From Candidatus Blautia intestinavium (GTDB taxonomy: Bacteria; Bacillota; Clostridia; Lachnospirales; Lachnospiraceae): DNA of 33,895 bases. The stretch spans positions 1-33,895 of the forward strand of contig DXGV01000028.1 in NCBI GenBank assembly GCA_019113745.1, in the 5' to 3' direction. The notes under the pieces are model-generated. The model saw only the letters and a list, made by a program, of their open reading frames with translations, did not search any database and had not been told where the DNA came from. Numbering within the stretch: position 1 is the first letter of the stretch; each line of letters starts with the position of its first letter. The position numbers were made by a program, and so were the translations under genes. Of this stretch, positions 1 through 7,547 are shown one piece after another.

Positions 1-82
1 GTTTATTCTGTTCTTCCTGTGTGTCCGTGTGCTTATGTATCCGTGCGTCCTCTTTTATACCATATGCAAAAGGACCGTCTTT

Positions 83-571
83 TTAATTGATCAGGATTCC
101 CTGTGTCAACGTAGAAGTTGATTCCTTGGAACCGTCCTTTGCGGCATGGTAGCCTCTTACACGGTAATAGGTGCCGCTGGGGACTATAACGTTGATTCCT
201 CGGCTGAGACTGGTCGCATTATTTGCCTCAAATCTCCAGTATTTGTAGGTACCGTAACTTCCATCCACCTTCCGTTCCAGATAAAGATAAAGGTATACGG
301 TATCACAGACATGGTGGCACTGAGTCAGACCATAAATTCCTATCTCGTTGCTGGAAACCCGCTGTACCTTTACATTTCCAAAATTCAGATTGTTGCCTCT
401 GAGACGGCTGTATTCCGTATCTTCGGCATAATCTTCTGTGGTCTCCAGCTCTGTAACCTCATCCAGGATGCTGGACGCCTGCACCGGCACGGAAGTTACT
501 GCCACAGAAGCCAGTATCCCTGCAGCCATACCAATCCCCAGGATTCGTTTCCACCTGCTAATTGTCCTCAC
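83..571 (-). CDS. small secreted protein, DUF6147-like
   Basis: A short exported protein of about 160 residues. A positively charged start (SRWKR) is followed by a hydrophobic stretch and an Ala-Ser cleavage site (VQASS), a typical signal peptide. The mature part begins acidic and then has a compact beta-rich region with a Tyr-rich strand (VYLYLYLERK) and an RGINVIVPSGTYYRVRGYH segment. The layout resembles the DUF6147 family of Lachnospiraceae, recalled from memory and not checked. No enzymatic motif is visible. It lies 62 nt downstream of the DUF4367 gene on the same strand and may be co-transcribed. Start choice is uncertain: GTG at 571 is the conventional option, but AAAGGAG lies 8 nt before an ATT at 560-562, which would give a cleaner signal peptide. 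A longer form from GTG 631 adds residues unlike a signal peptide. Confidence 0.7.
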   Translation of the reverse strand: MRTISRWKRILGIGMAAGILASVAVTSVPVQASSILDEVTELETTEDYAEDTEYSRLRGNNLNFGNVKVQRVSSNEIGIYGLTQCHHVCDTVYLYLYLERKVDGSYGTYKYWRFEANNATSLSRGINVIVPSGTYYRVRGYHAAKDGSKESTSTLTQGILIN

Positions 572-633
572 TCCTTTCCCTTTGCAAACATACCTTACAA
601 TATTAATACGACAAAATCTTTCCAAAATCACAC

Positions 634-1572
634 TTAATAAACCATATTTTCAACCATTTGTTTTAATTCTTCTATTTCCATTTTTCCAGACAGATAATAA
701 GATATATCCTCTCTTTGCCACCGTGCCACAAAGGTCGGTTCTTTATCCTGATCGTCTTGAATTTTCTCAATGTCTACTTCTATTCCGTCACTAGCTGTAA
801 CCATAGTCTGTAATTCTTCACCATGAACACTGTTAATATTACTTGCTCTGTCTTCGCTCTGCTGATCAATCAATAAAAGAATTATTTTGTCTTGATACTG
901 ATACTCAATTCTGGCTATGGAAACCTCCTGGTTCACCTCATACCCCCGGAATTCCAGTCCCTGTGGTCGATAGTAAAACTCCGGCATATCTATCCCCAGT
1001 TTTTCCTCAATATCCTGAACCGCATTATATTCCTCCATATTATCACTCTCGTTTGTGTCATCGTTATATACCAGTACTCTTGTATCATCACCCATCAGAT
1101 AACGCACATTCTTTACAAAATACGCCCTGTTCGCTTCGCTTGTCATACTTGCCGCAAATACACAGGCGCAGCAAACCAGAGCGATTCCGGCAATTTTCCC
1201 TAAATGAATGCTGCTGCGGTATCTTCCCTGAAGAACTTTTTCGGCTTTCTTTTTTCTCCTTCTGCCGCTTTCTGCAAAAGTATCTTCTTTCTCGGAAGAG
1301 CGTACTTCGGATATGGGAATGATCTTCGGTTCGTCTTCACTGTAAATTCCTTTTTCCTTCAGACTGTTCACCAGTTTTTGGTACGATTCTTCTATCTCGT
1401 CGTCGGAGACTTCGCGTTCTTTGGGCTGTTTTCCTCCGAAAAGCTCCTTCTCCCTTCTCTCCGTCCTCGCTATATACTGCTCTTCCCACTCTTTCGACAG
1501 CTTCAGAGTATTTTTTTTACCAGACGTTTCTGCTGTTTTCTCTTTTTTATCATCTATAAACTTTTTTCTCAT
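634..1572 (-). CDS. DUF4367-type membrane protein, probable anti-sigma factor or sigma-linked partner
   Basis: 312 residues in three parts. The first is a long charged cytoplasmic region (about 1-124). A single membrane segment follows (about 125-144, GKIAGIALVCCACVFAAS). The extracytoplasmic C-terminal domain (about 185-312) fits DUF4367: it opens with a GIDMPEFYYRPQGLEF-type segment and ends with an EIEELKQMVENM helix. This architecture is common beside short sigma-70 factors in Clostridia, where the protein is taken to hold the sigma factor and sense an envelope signal. That role is inferred from the family. The start has a good site (CAGGAG, 6-7 nt). The likely sigma partner at 2802-3338 is on the same strand, but murG on the opposite strand lies between them. 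The downstream neighbour is the secreted protein at 83-571. Confidence 0.72.
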   Translation of the reverse strand: MRKKFIDDKKEKTAETSGKKNTLKLSKEWEEQYIARTERREKELFGGKQPKEREVSDDEIEESYQKLVNSLKEKGIYSEDEPKIIPISEVRSSEKEDTFAESGRRRKKKAEKVLQGRYRSSIHLGKIAGIALVCCACVFAASMTSEANRAYFVKNVRYLMGDDTRVLVYNDDTNESDNMEEYNAVQDIEEKLGIDMPEFYYRPQGLEFRGYEVNQEVSIARIEYQYQDKIILLLIDQQSEDRASNINSVHGEELQTMVTASDGIEVDIEKIQDDQDKEPTFVARWQREDISYYLSGKMEIEELKQMVENMVY

Positions 1573-1651
1573 GGTATTCTCCTGGTACTGCCTCGCTTCT
1601 CAAGTCTCCCCTTCATCACTTTTCCAGCCTGTCGTTGATTTTTATCTATTC

Positions 1652-1680
1652 TTGACAATTATCCCCGGCTGGTTCATATT
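1652..1680 (+). promoter_or_regulatory. sigma-A promoter for murG
   Basis: A perfect TTGACA at 1652-1657 and CATATT at 1675-1680 are separated by 17 nt. The likely transcript start, near 1687, leaves a short leader carrying the AGGAGGG ribosome site at 1702-1708. Confidence 0.7.
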
Positions 1681-1714
1681 ATTGGTAACAAAAGATTTTG
1701 CAGGAGGGTTCTCT

Positions 1715-2785
1715 ATGAAGCATATTGTACTCACCGGCGGCGGTACTGCCGGACACGTTACACCAAACATCGCTCTGGTTCCCGTTCTCAGGGAGGCCGG
1801 ATATCAGATCTCTTATATCGGGTCCTACGAAGGTATTGAGCGCAAACTCATTGAAGAATTGGATATTCCCTACTATGGTATATCGTCTGGTAAATTAAGA
1901 CGGTATTTCGATGTAAAAAACTTTACAGACCCTTTCCGGGTACTGAAAGGCTTCTATGAGGCAAAGAAGCTGCTCAAACAGTTAAAGCCGGACGTGGTGT
2001 TTTCCAAAGGCGGTTTCGTCACCGTCCCTGTGGTGATTGCTGCCAAAAAATGCAAAATACCGGCCATTATCCACGAGTCCGACATGACTCCCGGTCTTGC
2101 GAATAAACTGTGTATTTCTTCTGCCGTAAAAATCTGCTGCAATTTTCCTGAAACAGTTGACAGTCTTCCAAAAGAAAAGGCCGTTCTTACCGGAACGCCG
2201 ATCCGCCAGGAGCTTCTGAACGGAAATCCTGAAGCGGGCCGGCAGTTCTGCGGCTTCACCTCAGAGAAGCCTGTTATCATGGTCATCGGTGGCAGTCTGG
2301 GTGCCGCTTCCGTAAACGACCATATCCGCAGGATACTTCCCCAGCTTCTGGAAGAGTTTCAGGTCATCCATCTCTGCGGAAAAGGAAAAACAGATGAATC
2401 GCTTACAGGAACAGCCGGTTATGTACAGTACGAATATATCAAAAAAGAACTGGCCGATCTGTTTGCTCTTGCGGATATTGTTATTTCCAGAGCCGGAGCA
2501 AACGCGATCTGTGAGATCATCGCCCTGCACAAACCAAATCTGCTGATCCCCCTTTCCGCCAATGCAAGCCGGGGGGATCAGATACTCAACGCCCGTTCTT
2601 TCGAGCGCCAGGGCTTCAGTATGGTTCTTGAGGAAGAAGAGATCACCGACGAAAAACTCCTTTCCTCTATCCGCAGGTTATATGAGGACCGGCATGTTTA
2701 TGAAAAAGCTATGGCGTCCGGAAAGCAGATGGATTCCATCCATCATATTGTTTCTCTTATCGAGGAATGTGTAAGTTCCAGATAA
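1715..2785 (+). CDS. murG: MurG, lipid II-forming N-acetylglucosaminyltransferase
   Basis: 356 residues. MurG transfers GlcNAc from UDP-GlcNAc to undecaprenyl-PP-MurNAc-pentapeptide (lipid I) on the inner membrane face, making lipid II for peptidoglycan. Both GT28 halves are visible. The N-terminal lipid-binding domain has the glycine loop GGGTAGHVTPN near residue 8, a variant of the usual GGTGGH. The C-terminal UDP-GlcNAc domain has GGSLGAASVND and the SRAGANAICEI acceptor-side motif. The start ATG follows AGGAGGG by 6 nt; the open frame extends 98 codons upstream, but that part is antisense to the DUF4367 gene and not protein-like. The gene stands alone with its own promoter, away from any division/cell wall cluster, and faces the sigma gene tail to tail with only 16 nt between them. 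Confidence 0.93.
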   Translation: MKHIVLTGGGTAGHVTPNIALVPVLREAGYQISYIGSYEGIERKLIEELDIPYYGISSGKLRRYFDVKNFTDPFRVLKGFYEAKKLLKQLKPDVVFSKGGFVTVPVVIAAKKCKIPAIIHESDMTPGLANKLCISSAVKICCNFPETVDSLPKEKAVLTGTPIRQELLNGNPEAGRQFCGFTSEKPVIMVIGGSLGAASVNDHIRRILPQLLEEFQVIHLCGKGKTDESLTGTAGYVQYEYIKKELADLFALADIVISRAGANAICEIIALHKPNLLIPLSANASRGDQILNARSFERQGFSMVLEEEEITDEKLLSSIRRLYEDRHVYEKAMASGKQMDSIHHIVSLIEECVSSR

Positions 2786-2801
2786 AATGAGAAAGCTGAA
2801 G

Positions 2802-3338
2802 CTACAGATGCTTCTTCTGCAGTTTTTCCGCTTCTTTTCTCATCCACTTTTTCGTCCGGAGGACTCTGTTGTTTACATTATGTCTTGTTATGCCATACTC
2901 CTCCGCGACGAATTCCGGTGGAATTTCAAAATACTTTGTTTTGATCAGAATATCGTAATTCATTGGATGTTCACAGCGAAGCTTTTCCAATGCAAGTTTC
3001 CAATATTTCATCTCTTCCCTGCGGATCAGAATCGATTCCGGATTCGCTCTGTTGTCCGGAACAGTTCTGTAGCGTTCTTCATCCAACTGATAAATTTCCC
3101 GTTTCTTCCATGACTTTTTGAAATAGTCTTTGCACTTATTGACAGTTGCAGTAAATATCAGCGATTTTATCATCTTCTCGTTTGAAAAATCCAGCGTTGC
3201 TCTGATCTCATACAAATGAGAAAATACCTCCTGACTGATATCCTCTGCAATCACGTCGTCCTTGAGCACTTTCTCGGCAACGCTGGTAGAGAATCCCCGG
3301 TATTTCCTGTAAATATCCTTAAAATTCTCACATTTCAT
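2802..3338 (-). CDS. sigma-70 family (ECF-like) RNA polymerase sigma factor
   Basis: 178 residues with the two-domain layout of group 4 sigma factors. The region 2 signature lies around residues 9-50 (DVIAEDISQEVFSHLYE), followed by a helix with a DNA-melting-type stretch (FTATVNKCKDYFKK). The C-terminal region 4 helix-turn-helix is at about 130-170 (FVAEEYGITRHNVNNRVLR). There is no region 1 or 3. It directs RNA polymerase to a small regulon, probably antagonised by a membrane partner. It starts 19 nt after the HIT gene and is probably co-transcribed. The ribosome site before ATG is weak (GGGA about 12 nt away), so translation may be coupled. The nearest same-strand candidate anti-sigma protein is at 634-1572, beyond murG. 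Its target promoters are unknown. Confidence 0.85.
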   Translation of the reverse strand: MKCENFKDIYRKYRGFSTSVAEKVLKDDVIAEDISQEVFSHLYEIRATLDFSNEKMIKSLIFTATVNKCKDYFKKSWKKREIYQLDEERYRTVPDNRANPESILIRREEMKYWKLALEKLRCEHPMNYDILIKTKYFEIPPEFVAEEYGITRHNVNNRVLRTKKWMRKEAEKLQKKHL

Positions 3339-3357
3339 CTTTTGTAATATTCCCGGC

Positions 3358-3762
3358 TTATCTGCCTAATTTTTCCAAAATCTCGTCCCTGTCCTTATCA
3401 CTGAGTTTTCCGGGAGTCCATGTCAGACCAACCTGATCTCCCTTATATCTTGGAATCAGATGCATGTGGAAATGGAATACTGTCTGCCCCGCAATTTCTC
3501 CATTATTCTGGACAATATTAAATCCGTCGCAGTGCAGGGCGTCTTTCATTTTTTCCGCCATATGCTTGGCAAGGATCATTGCTTTTCCGGCAGTCTCCTC
3601 CGGAAGCTCATAAATATCCGCGGCGTGAACTTTCGGCAGGATCAGCGCATGTCCCTTACTTGCCGGACCCAGATCCAGAATCACACGAAATTCCTCGTCT
3701 TCATATAAAGTAGCTGATGGAATTTCCCCGTTTGCAATTTTACAGAAAATACAATTATCCAC
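3358..3762 (-). CDS. HIT family protein (histidine triad nucleotide hydrolase)
   Basis: 134 residues, full length for a Hint/Fhit-branch HIT protein. The catalytic triad HFHMHLIPR has His97, His99 and His101. The N-terminal CIFCKI pair (Cys4, Cys7) is typical of the bacterial Hint subgroup and can bind zinc. Family members hydrolyse adenosine phosphoramidates and related nucleotidyl substrates in the cytoplasm; the true substrate is not known. It starts at GTG with a strong AAAAGGAGGAG site. The gene is first in a pair with the sigma factor at 2802-3338. A candidate promoter upstream (TTGAAA, 17 nt, GACAAT) lies over an inverted repeat at 3802-3829. Confidence 0.92.
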   Translation of the reverse strand: MDNCIFCKIANGEIPSATLYEDEEFRVILDLGPASKGHALILPKVHAADIYELPEETAGKAMILAKHMAEKMKDALHCDGFNIVQNNGEIAGQTVFHFHMHLIPRYKGDQVGLTWTPGKLSDKDRDEILEKLGR

Positions 3763-3801
3763 AACAATCTCCTCCTTTTACTATTTTTCCTTACTATTGT
3801 C

Positions 3802-3855
3802 TCGTATTTCTTCGATTTTTTCAATACGAAATTTGTTGATTCACAAAAATACGAA
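3802..3855. promoter_or_regulatory. three TTCGTATT/AATACGAA boxes between divergent genes
   Basis: TCGTATT at 3802-3808 and AATACGA at 3823-3829 form an inverted repeat. A further AATACGAA at 3848-3855 repeats the 3823 box 25 nt downstream. They sit between the HIT-sigma pair (minus) and the kinase gene (plus), where a regulator could control both directions. No regulator is assigned. Confidence 0.4.
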
Positions 3856-3882
3856 TGATAAACTGCAGATGAGGTGATTCAT

Positions 3883-4560
3883 ATGCAGGATCTTATTTCC
3901 CCTGAACAGCAGGAAAAAGAATTCCGGCTTACTCTTTCAAAATTTGCTCACGAGATCAGAAATCCCCTGACGCTGATCCAGAGCGGGTTGCAGATGATGG
4001 CGGCTTCCCATCCGGAAATAACAGGATACAGAGAGTGGGAAGACATCACAGAAAATCTGGAATATGTCAAAGATCTGCTGAAGGAAACAGCGGATTACAG
4101 CCACGCCGGGCAGCTCTTTCCTGAAAATACAGATCTGTCCTGTCTTCTGAAAAGTATTATACTCTCTTTCCGTCCTTCTCTGGAATATCTTGGGATTGCT
4201 CTGGAAACGGACATTTCCGACCAGCTTCCGCCTCTTTATCTGGACTGCATAAAAATCCGGCAGGCATTTCTTAATCTGCTTCGGAACGCCCAGGAAGCGA
4301 TCTGTCATTCTCATGGAGTTATCCATATTTCCGCCCGGTCCGTTCCGGAGGGCGTACGTGTTACTGTTTCAGACAACGGATGCGGTATGACAGAAGAGCA
4401 GCAGAAAACAATATTTCAGCCTTTTGTCACTTATAAGCAGGGCGGCACCGGCCTGGGTCTTTCTGTCACCCGGCAGATCATTGAGGGACACGGCGGTAAG
4501 ATCACCGTACACAGTGTGCCGGACCAGGGAACTGTCTTTCAGATTCTTTTCCGCGGATGA
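3883..4560 (+). CDS. soluble sensor histidine kinase, no input domain
   Basis: 225 residues. It opens almost directly with the phospho-acceptor helix: the H box FAHEIRNPLT places the phosphorylated His at residue 23. The HATPase domain follows, with an N box (QAFLNLLRNAQEAI), G1 (VSDNGCGM) and G2 (GGTGLGLSVTRQI). There is no membrane segment and no PAS, GAF or other recognisable sensor domain. No response regulator is adjacent. In Clostridia such orphan kinases often feed Spo0A; here that is only a possibility. The ATG at 3883 is preferred because GAGGTG lies 6 nt upstream; the GTG at 3874 overlaps that site. The 3' end overlaps the convergent rhomboid gene by 22 nt. Confidence 0.87.
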   Translation: MQDLISPEQQEKEFRLTLSKFAHEIRNPLTLIQSGLQMMAASHPEITGYREWEDITENLEYVKDLLKETADYSHAGQLFPENTDLSCLLKSIILSFRPSLEYLGIALETDISDQLPPLYLDCIKIRQAFLNLLRNAQEAICHSHGVIHISARSVPEGVRVTVSDNGCGMTEEQQKTIFQPFVTYKQGGTGLGLSVTRQIIEGHGGKITVHSVPDQGTVFQILFRG

Positions 4561-5129
4561 TATAAAATAACCGCAAGCAGAAGGCCAGAAATCATTCCTC
4601 CGATATGCGCGGCATTATCCACTCCGCTGCTGGTAAGCCCAAAGTACAGAGAAAATATGGCCATCACAAGGATCTGCCTCATGGAAAGATCCTCCAGCCA
4701 TCCCCTGTTCCGGACGACAACATAGATCATGGCTCCCATAACTGCGAATACAGCTCCGGAAGCCCCTGCCGACACTGCATATTCCCGGCTGTTCAGTTCC
4801 ATCAGCATGGATAGTATATTCCCCGCCAGGCCGCCCAGAAGATAAATAATCAGGAATCGTACCTTTCCTGTCACACGTTCCAGGCGGCTGCCAAGAACAA
4901 ACAGTACCAGCATATTATTAGCCAGGTGAGAAATCCCGAAATGAAGAAACATGCTGGTGAATAATCTGTATGTCTCTCCCTGATCCCTGACCAGAGGCGT
5001 ATAAGACGCGCCGCAGTTCAGCATATGAAATACATCCTGGGAACTGCCCGTCATTTCTACTGCCAGAAAGACAAGAATGTTCAGGACTATCAGTAATATT
5101 GTAACAGGCTCTTTACGAAATTCTTCCAA
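4539..5129 (-). CDS. rhomboid family intramembrane serine protease
   Basis: 196 residues from the chosen TTG start, with about six membrane helices. The catalytic serine lies in GASGAVFAVMG (Ser124) and the catalytic histidine in NAAHIGG (His175). The conserved N-terminal HLANNML motif supplies the oxyanion-side Asn. Rhomboids cut single-pass membrane substrates within the bilayer; no substrate is evident, though the neighbouring single-span Tad proteins are candidates by position only. The TTG at 5129 follows AAAAGGAG by 8 nt. A longer frame to 5198 would start inside the predicted promoter, has no ribosome site and adds a polar stretch. The gene converges on the kinase gene and shares its last 22 nt. 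Confidence 0.9.
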   Translation of the reverse strand: MEEFRKEPVTILLIVLNILVFLAVEMTGSSQDVFHMLNCGASYTPLVRDQGETYRLFTSMFLHFGISHLANNMLVLFVLGSRLERVTGKVRFLIIYLLGGLAGNILSMLMELNSREYAVSAGASGAVFAVMGAMIYVVVRNRGWLEDLSMRQILVMAIFSLYFGLTSSGVDNAAHIGGMISGLLLAVILYHPRKRI

Positions 5130-5169
5130 AATGTAATCTCCTTTTTCTGTATAATACTTGGATATGTCT

Positions 5170-5198
5170 ATTTTATCACGCCTGCCGGAGCCTGTCAT
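5170..5198 (-). promoter_or_regulatory. promoter for the rhomboid gene
   Basis: Read on the minus strand: ATGACA (5193-5198), 17 nt, then TAAAAT (5170-5175) with an extended TG two bases before it. The transcript would start near 5163, ahead of the AAAAGGAG site. This separates the rhomboid gene from the Tad operon upstream. Confidence 0.55.
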
Positions 5199-5241
5199 AT
5201 TTTTTCTGAGGCGCTGCGGATCAGAAACGTCTGTTTTTATC

Positions 5242-6633
5242 TTATTTCAGAAAAATATACCTTGCCTGCGCAAAATCCACCTCATCTTCATCCTGAAGCT
5301 GATACTCTTCTCCGTTTTTCAGAATCTGGCCGTTTACTGTCGTCCCGTTTCTTGAGTTAAGATCCGCCAGATAGTACTCCCCGTCTTTTTTCCGGATCCG
5401 TGCGTGGACACGGCTTACCGTAGGAATAGGAATTACCGCGTCTGCAGCATTTGCCAGCTTTCCCACAACCGTAAGCTCCTGTTCCAGATAAATTGTCGCC
5501 AGCTCTCCCGGTTCCCGGCTTACCAGTGTCGAAGGACCCTGACGTCCTCCTTCACAGAGAGCTACCGTTTCCCCATATATGGCCTTTTCCGCTTCCGGAT
5601 TTTCTGTTGCTGTATAAAAGGTATTCTGATTATCAGAATATGTCTCCATTCTGCCCTCTTCAGAAGCTTTTGTTTTCCCATCCGGACCATCTGCTGTCTG
5701 TTCATCGCCGGGCAAAGAAATTCTTTGTTCTTTTTCTTTCTTTTCCCACACTGCGCCTGTCTCCTGTTTCTTTTTCCTTTTATCAGTCATCCATCCGGCA
5801 AAGCCTCCGATACCAAAAGCCACGATCCCGCCTCCGATCACAAGTTCGGCCGGAAGCCAGGGCAGGATTCCGGATACCCCGGCTCCCAGTAATCCCAGCA
5901 TGGCAGCCGCAGCAGCTATACATCCTGCCGCCCACCACCATCCTGAATGTTTTTCTGCCGAAGAGACTGCATAAACCGGCATATCCGGAAGGGATTCTTT
6001 TCCTTTTTCCTCCGGTTCCGGCAAAACGGCCGCCTCTTTTTCCGCCGCGTCCTCTTCTCCCGTATCCGCCGCTCTTACGGTGCCCTTTTGCTCTGAGTGA
6101 TAAACCGCTTCTTTGATCATTTCCAGTTGAAATCCCGGTTCCAGTACTCTTCTGTAAATTCCATATCCCAGAAATACTGCCTCCTGATCTTCATGATCCA
6201 GTTTTGGGAGCATATATTCTATAAATTCCCTGAGCTGTGTCTGCACCTCTCCGCCCTGTTCCGGCAGACAGCAGAAGAAAACCGTTCCGGACTCTATGTC
6301 CAGATAGATATACTCCGGCTTGATCAGAAGCTGTTCCGGATTCATCAGATATTCCGCCAGCTCTTCCATCACACGAAGGAATCCTTCCAGAAGCATACGG
6401 ATATCTTCCCCGTGAAATTTTCTGCCTTCATAATAAGACGCCACCGACTGTCTGGAGGTGATCTCATAGGAGTAAAAATTTTTTCCGTCAAGATTCTGCA
6501 GATGACATCTGAGAATAGACGGAATTACATTTCCAAGCAGCATACGCACCTGATAGGAAGATCTATCTATTCCTTTTTCATCTTCAAATATCAGATAATT
6601 ATGGTTTATATCTCTTTTATATTCCGCCTTCAT
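5242..6633 (-). CDS. DUF6382-FHA domain membrane protein, last gene of the Tad locus
   Basis: 463 residues from the ATG at 6633 (GGAGAGAAGGA just upstream). The N-terminal about 177 residues match the DUF6382 domain found in Firmicute Tad loci. An acidic linker follows. Two membrane segments are at about 232-255 and 262-282, then a basic stop (DKRKKK), a second polar linker and a C-terminal FHA domain at about 378-462. FHA hallmarks are present: SRVHARI, the LADLNSRNGT loop and the final strand. The usual GR of the first loop is VGK here. FHA domains read phosphothreonine, so assembly may respond to a Ser/Thr kinase; none is encoded in this window. Both ends of the protein should be cytoplasmic. 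It lies 44 nt after the TadE-like gene and closes the operon. Confidence 0.85.
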   Translation of the reverse strand: MKAEYKRDINHNYLIFEDEKGIDRSSYQVRMLLGNVIPSILRCHLQNLDGKNFYSYEITSRQSVASYYEGRKFHGEDIRMLLEGFLRVMEELAEYLMNPEQLLIKPEYIYLDIESGTVFFCCLPEQGGEVQTQLREFIEYMLPKLDHEDQEAVFLGYGIYRRVLEPGFQLEMIKEAVYHSEQKGTVRAADTGEEDAAEKEAAVLPEPEEKGKESLPDMPVYAVSSAEKHSGWWWAAGCIAAAAAMLGLLGAGVSGILPWLPAELVIGGGIVAFGIGGFAGWMTDKRKKKQETGAVWEKKEKEQRISLPGDEQTADGPDGKTKASEEGRMETYSDNQNTFYTATENPEAEKAIYGETVALCEGGRQGPSTLVSREPGELATIYLEQELTVVGKLANAADAVIPIPTVSRVHARIRKKDGEYYLADLNSRNGTTVNGQILKNGEEYQLQDEDEVDFAQARYIFLK

Positions 6634-6677
6634 TTTTCCTTCTCTCCATATTTCGCTTATCAGGCCTGTTCTCTTTG

Positions 6678-7127
6678 TCATGATCCATTCTGAACACTGT
6701 CCGCTATATCGGCCAGAGATTTTACTTTCCGTATCCATTCAACCGGCCGGATCACCTTTGAGGCTCCCTCGGCCTTTAACTTCCAGGAAAAACCTCCAAA
6801 ACCGGAAACTGTATCGGCAGAATAAGAGACTTCCACACTTTTTCCCGCCTCTACGTGAACGTTGAGATTTTCCGCTCCGAAAAAGCCGGTATTTCCCAGC
6901 TCTCTGCTTCGCATTTGTGCCGTTTCCGATACTTTACCGTCCTCGCGGACTCCTTCCAGGCTTCCCGCAAGAGCCGCCTCATAGGCCGCCGCAGTAAGCC
7001 ACGCACGATTATGTACAAAAAAGCAGAGGTACATAGTCCCTACGATCACCAGAAGAATCAGGGACATGACACAGGCCGCTTCAACGGTAAAGCTGCCTTT
7101 TGCATATTCATCCTTTTTTCTCACCAT
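6678..7127 (-). CDS. TadE-like minor pseudopilin
   Basis: 149 residues. A short basic leader precedes the TadE-type signature GSFTVEAACVMSLI (about residues 11-24), with Glu after the Gly as in prepilin-like processing sites. One membrane helix runs to the MYLCFF segment, followed by a soluble domain. Family members are minor pilins or assembly factors of Flp pili. The ATG at 7127 overlaps the end of the peptidase gene by 7 nt and has a GGGAGG site. The open frame continues upstream to 7544, but that part is antisense-frame noise over the peptidase gene. It is probably processed by one of the two A24 peptidases of the locus. Confidence 0.82.
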   Translation of the reverse strand: MVRKKDEYAKGSFTVEAACVMSLILLVIVGTMYLCFFVHNRAWLTAAAYEAALAGSLEGVREDGKVSETAQMRSRELGNTGFFGAENLNVHVEAGKSVEVSYSADTVSGFGGFSWKLKAEGASKVIRPVEWIRKVKSLADIADSVQNGS

Positions 7128-7537
7128 AAAAAGCCTCCCAGATATCCCAGAAACAAAAACGGTACCAGCGGTATCTCCGTCTTTCTGTCCTTTCTGCGGA
7201 CGATCAGCAGAAAGCCTGCGTAAACTGCCGCGCAGATCATTCCAAGACAGAGAGTCCGCACATATTCCTCTGTATGAAGCGCCGTTCCCAGAGCCAGCAG
7301 GATCCACCCGTCCCCCATCCCCAGAGCGCCTCCTGTAAGAATACTCAGCGCAAGAAACATAAGACCTGTTCCCCCGGGGATAAGAAGATCCTGGATTTCT
7401 CTCCGGTCCATAAGGCTGAAAATAATCCCCGCCAGAGCAAACAGAACTGTCATGAGCAGCGAAATCTGATGTTTTTTCCAGTCCTTCCATCCATTTGCCA
7501 GAAGAAAAACCAGCGTACAGATATGTCTTATTTCCAT
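7121..7537 (-). CDS. A24 family prepilin peptidase (TadV/CpaA-like), second copy
   Basis: 138 residues, the short TadV/CpaA form without the N-terminal methylase domain. The two catalytic aspartates of the A24 fold are visible: Asp19 in GWKDWKKHQIS and Asp76 in GGALGMGDGW. Four to five hydrophobic helices surround them. It should cleave the leader of Flp-like pilins and TadE-like proteins at the inner membrane. It lies 10 nt after the Cys/His-rich TadE-like gene and overlaps the next TadE-like gene by 7 nt, so it is clearly part of the operon. The operon head (14129-14635) encodes a second, clearly different A24 peptidase. Confidence 0.88.
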   Translation of the reverse strand: MEIRHICTLVFLLANGWKDWKKHQISLLMTVLFALAGIIFSLMDRREIQDLLIPGGTGLMFLALSILTGGALGMGDGWILLALGTALHTEEYVRTLCLGMICAAVYAGFLLIVRRKDRKTEIPLVPFLFLGYLGGFLW

Positions 7538-7547
7538 TTTTCACTCC

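Noticed and set aside
1..82. Possible gene or repeat at the left edge
   Set aside because: Short imperfect repeats (ATCCGTGCGTCC, GTGTCCGTGTGC) occur, but there is no open frame or structure that could be supported.
1421..1714. 98-codon N-terminal extension of MurG
   Set aside because: It is antisense to the DUF4367 gene, precedes the promoter at 1652-1680, and MurG proteins start at the KHIVLTGGG segment.
3856..3882. Promoter for the orphan kinase (TTGATT with TAAACT)
   Set aside because: The predicted transcript would start only about 12 nt before the ATG and cut into the ribosome site; the match is weak.
5199..5241. Terminator at the end of the Tad operon
   Set aside because: An inverted repeat TTTCTGA/TCAGAAA is present, but no T run follows on the minus strand, so it cannot be called a terminator.
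7128..7544. Upstream extension of the TadE-like frame to 288 codons
   Set aside because: The region is the second A24 peptidase read in another frame; the extension has no signal or domain and the ATG at 7127 has a good ribosome site.
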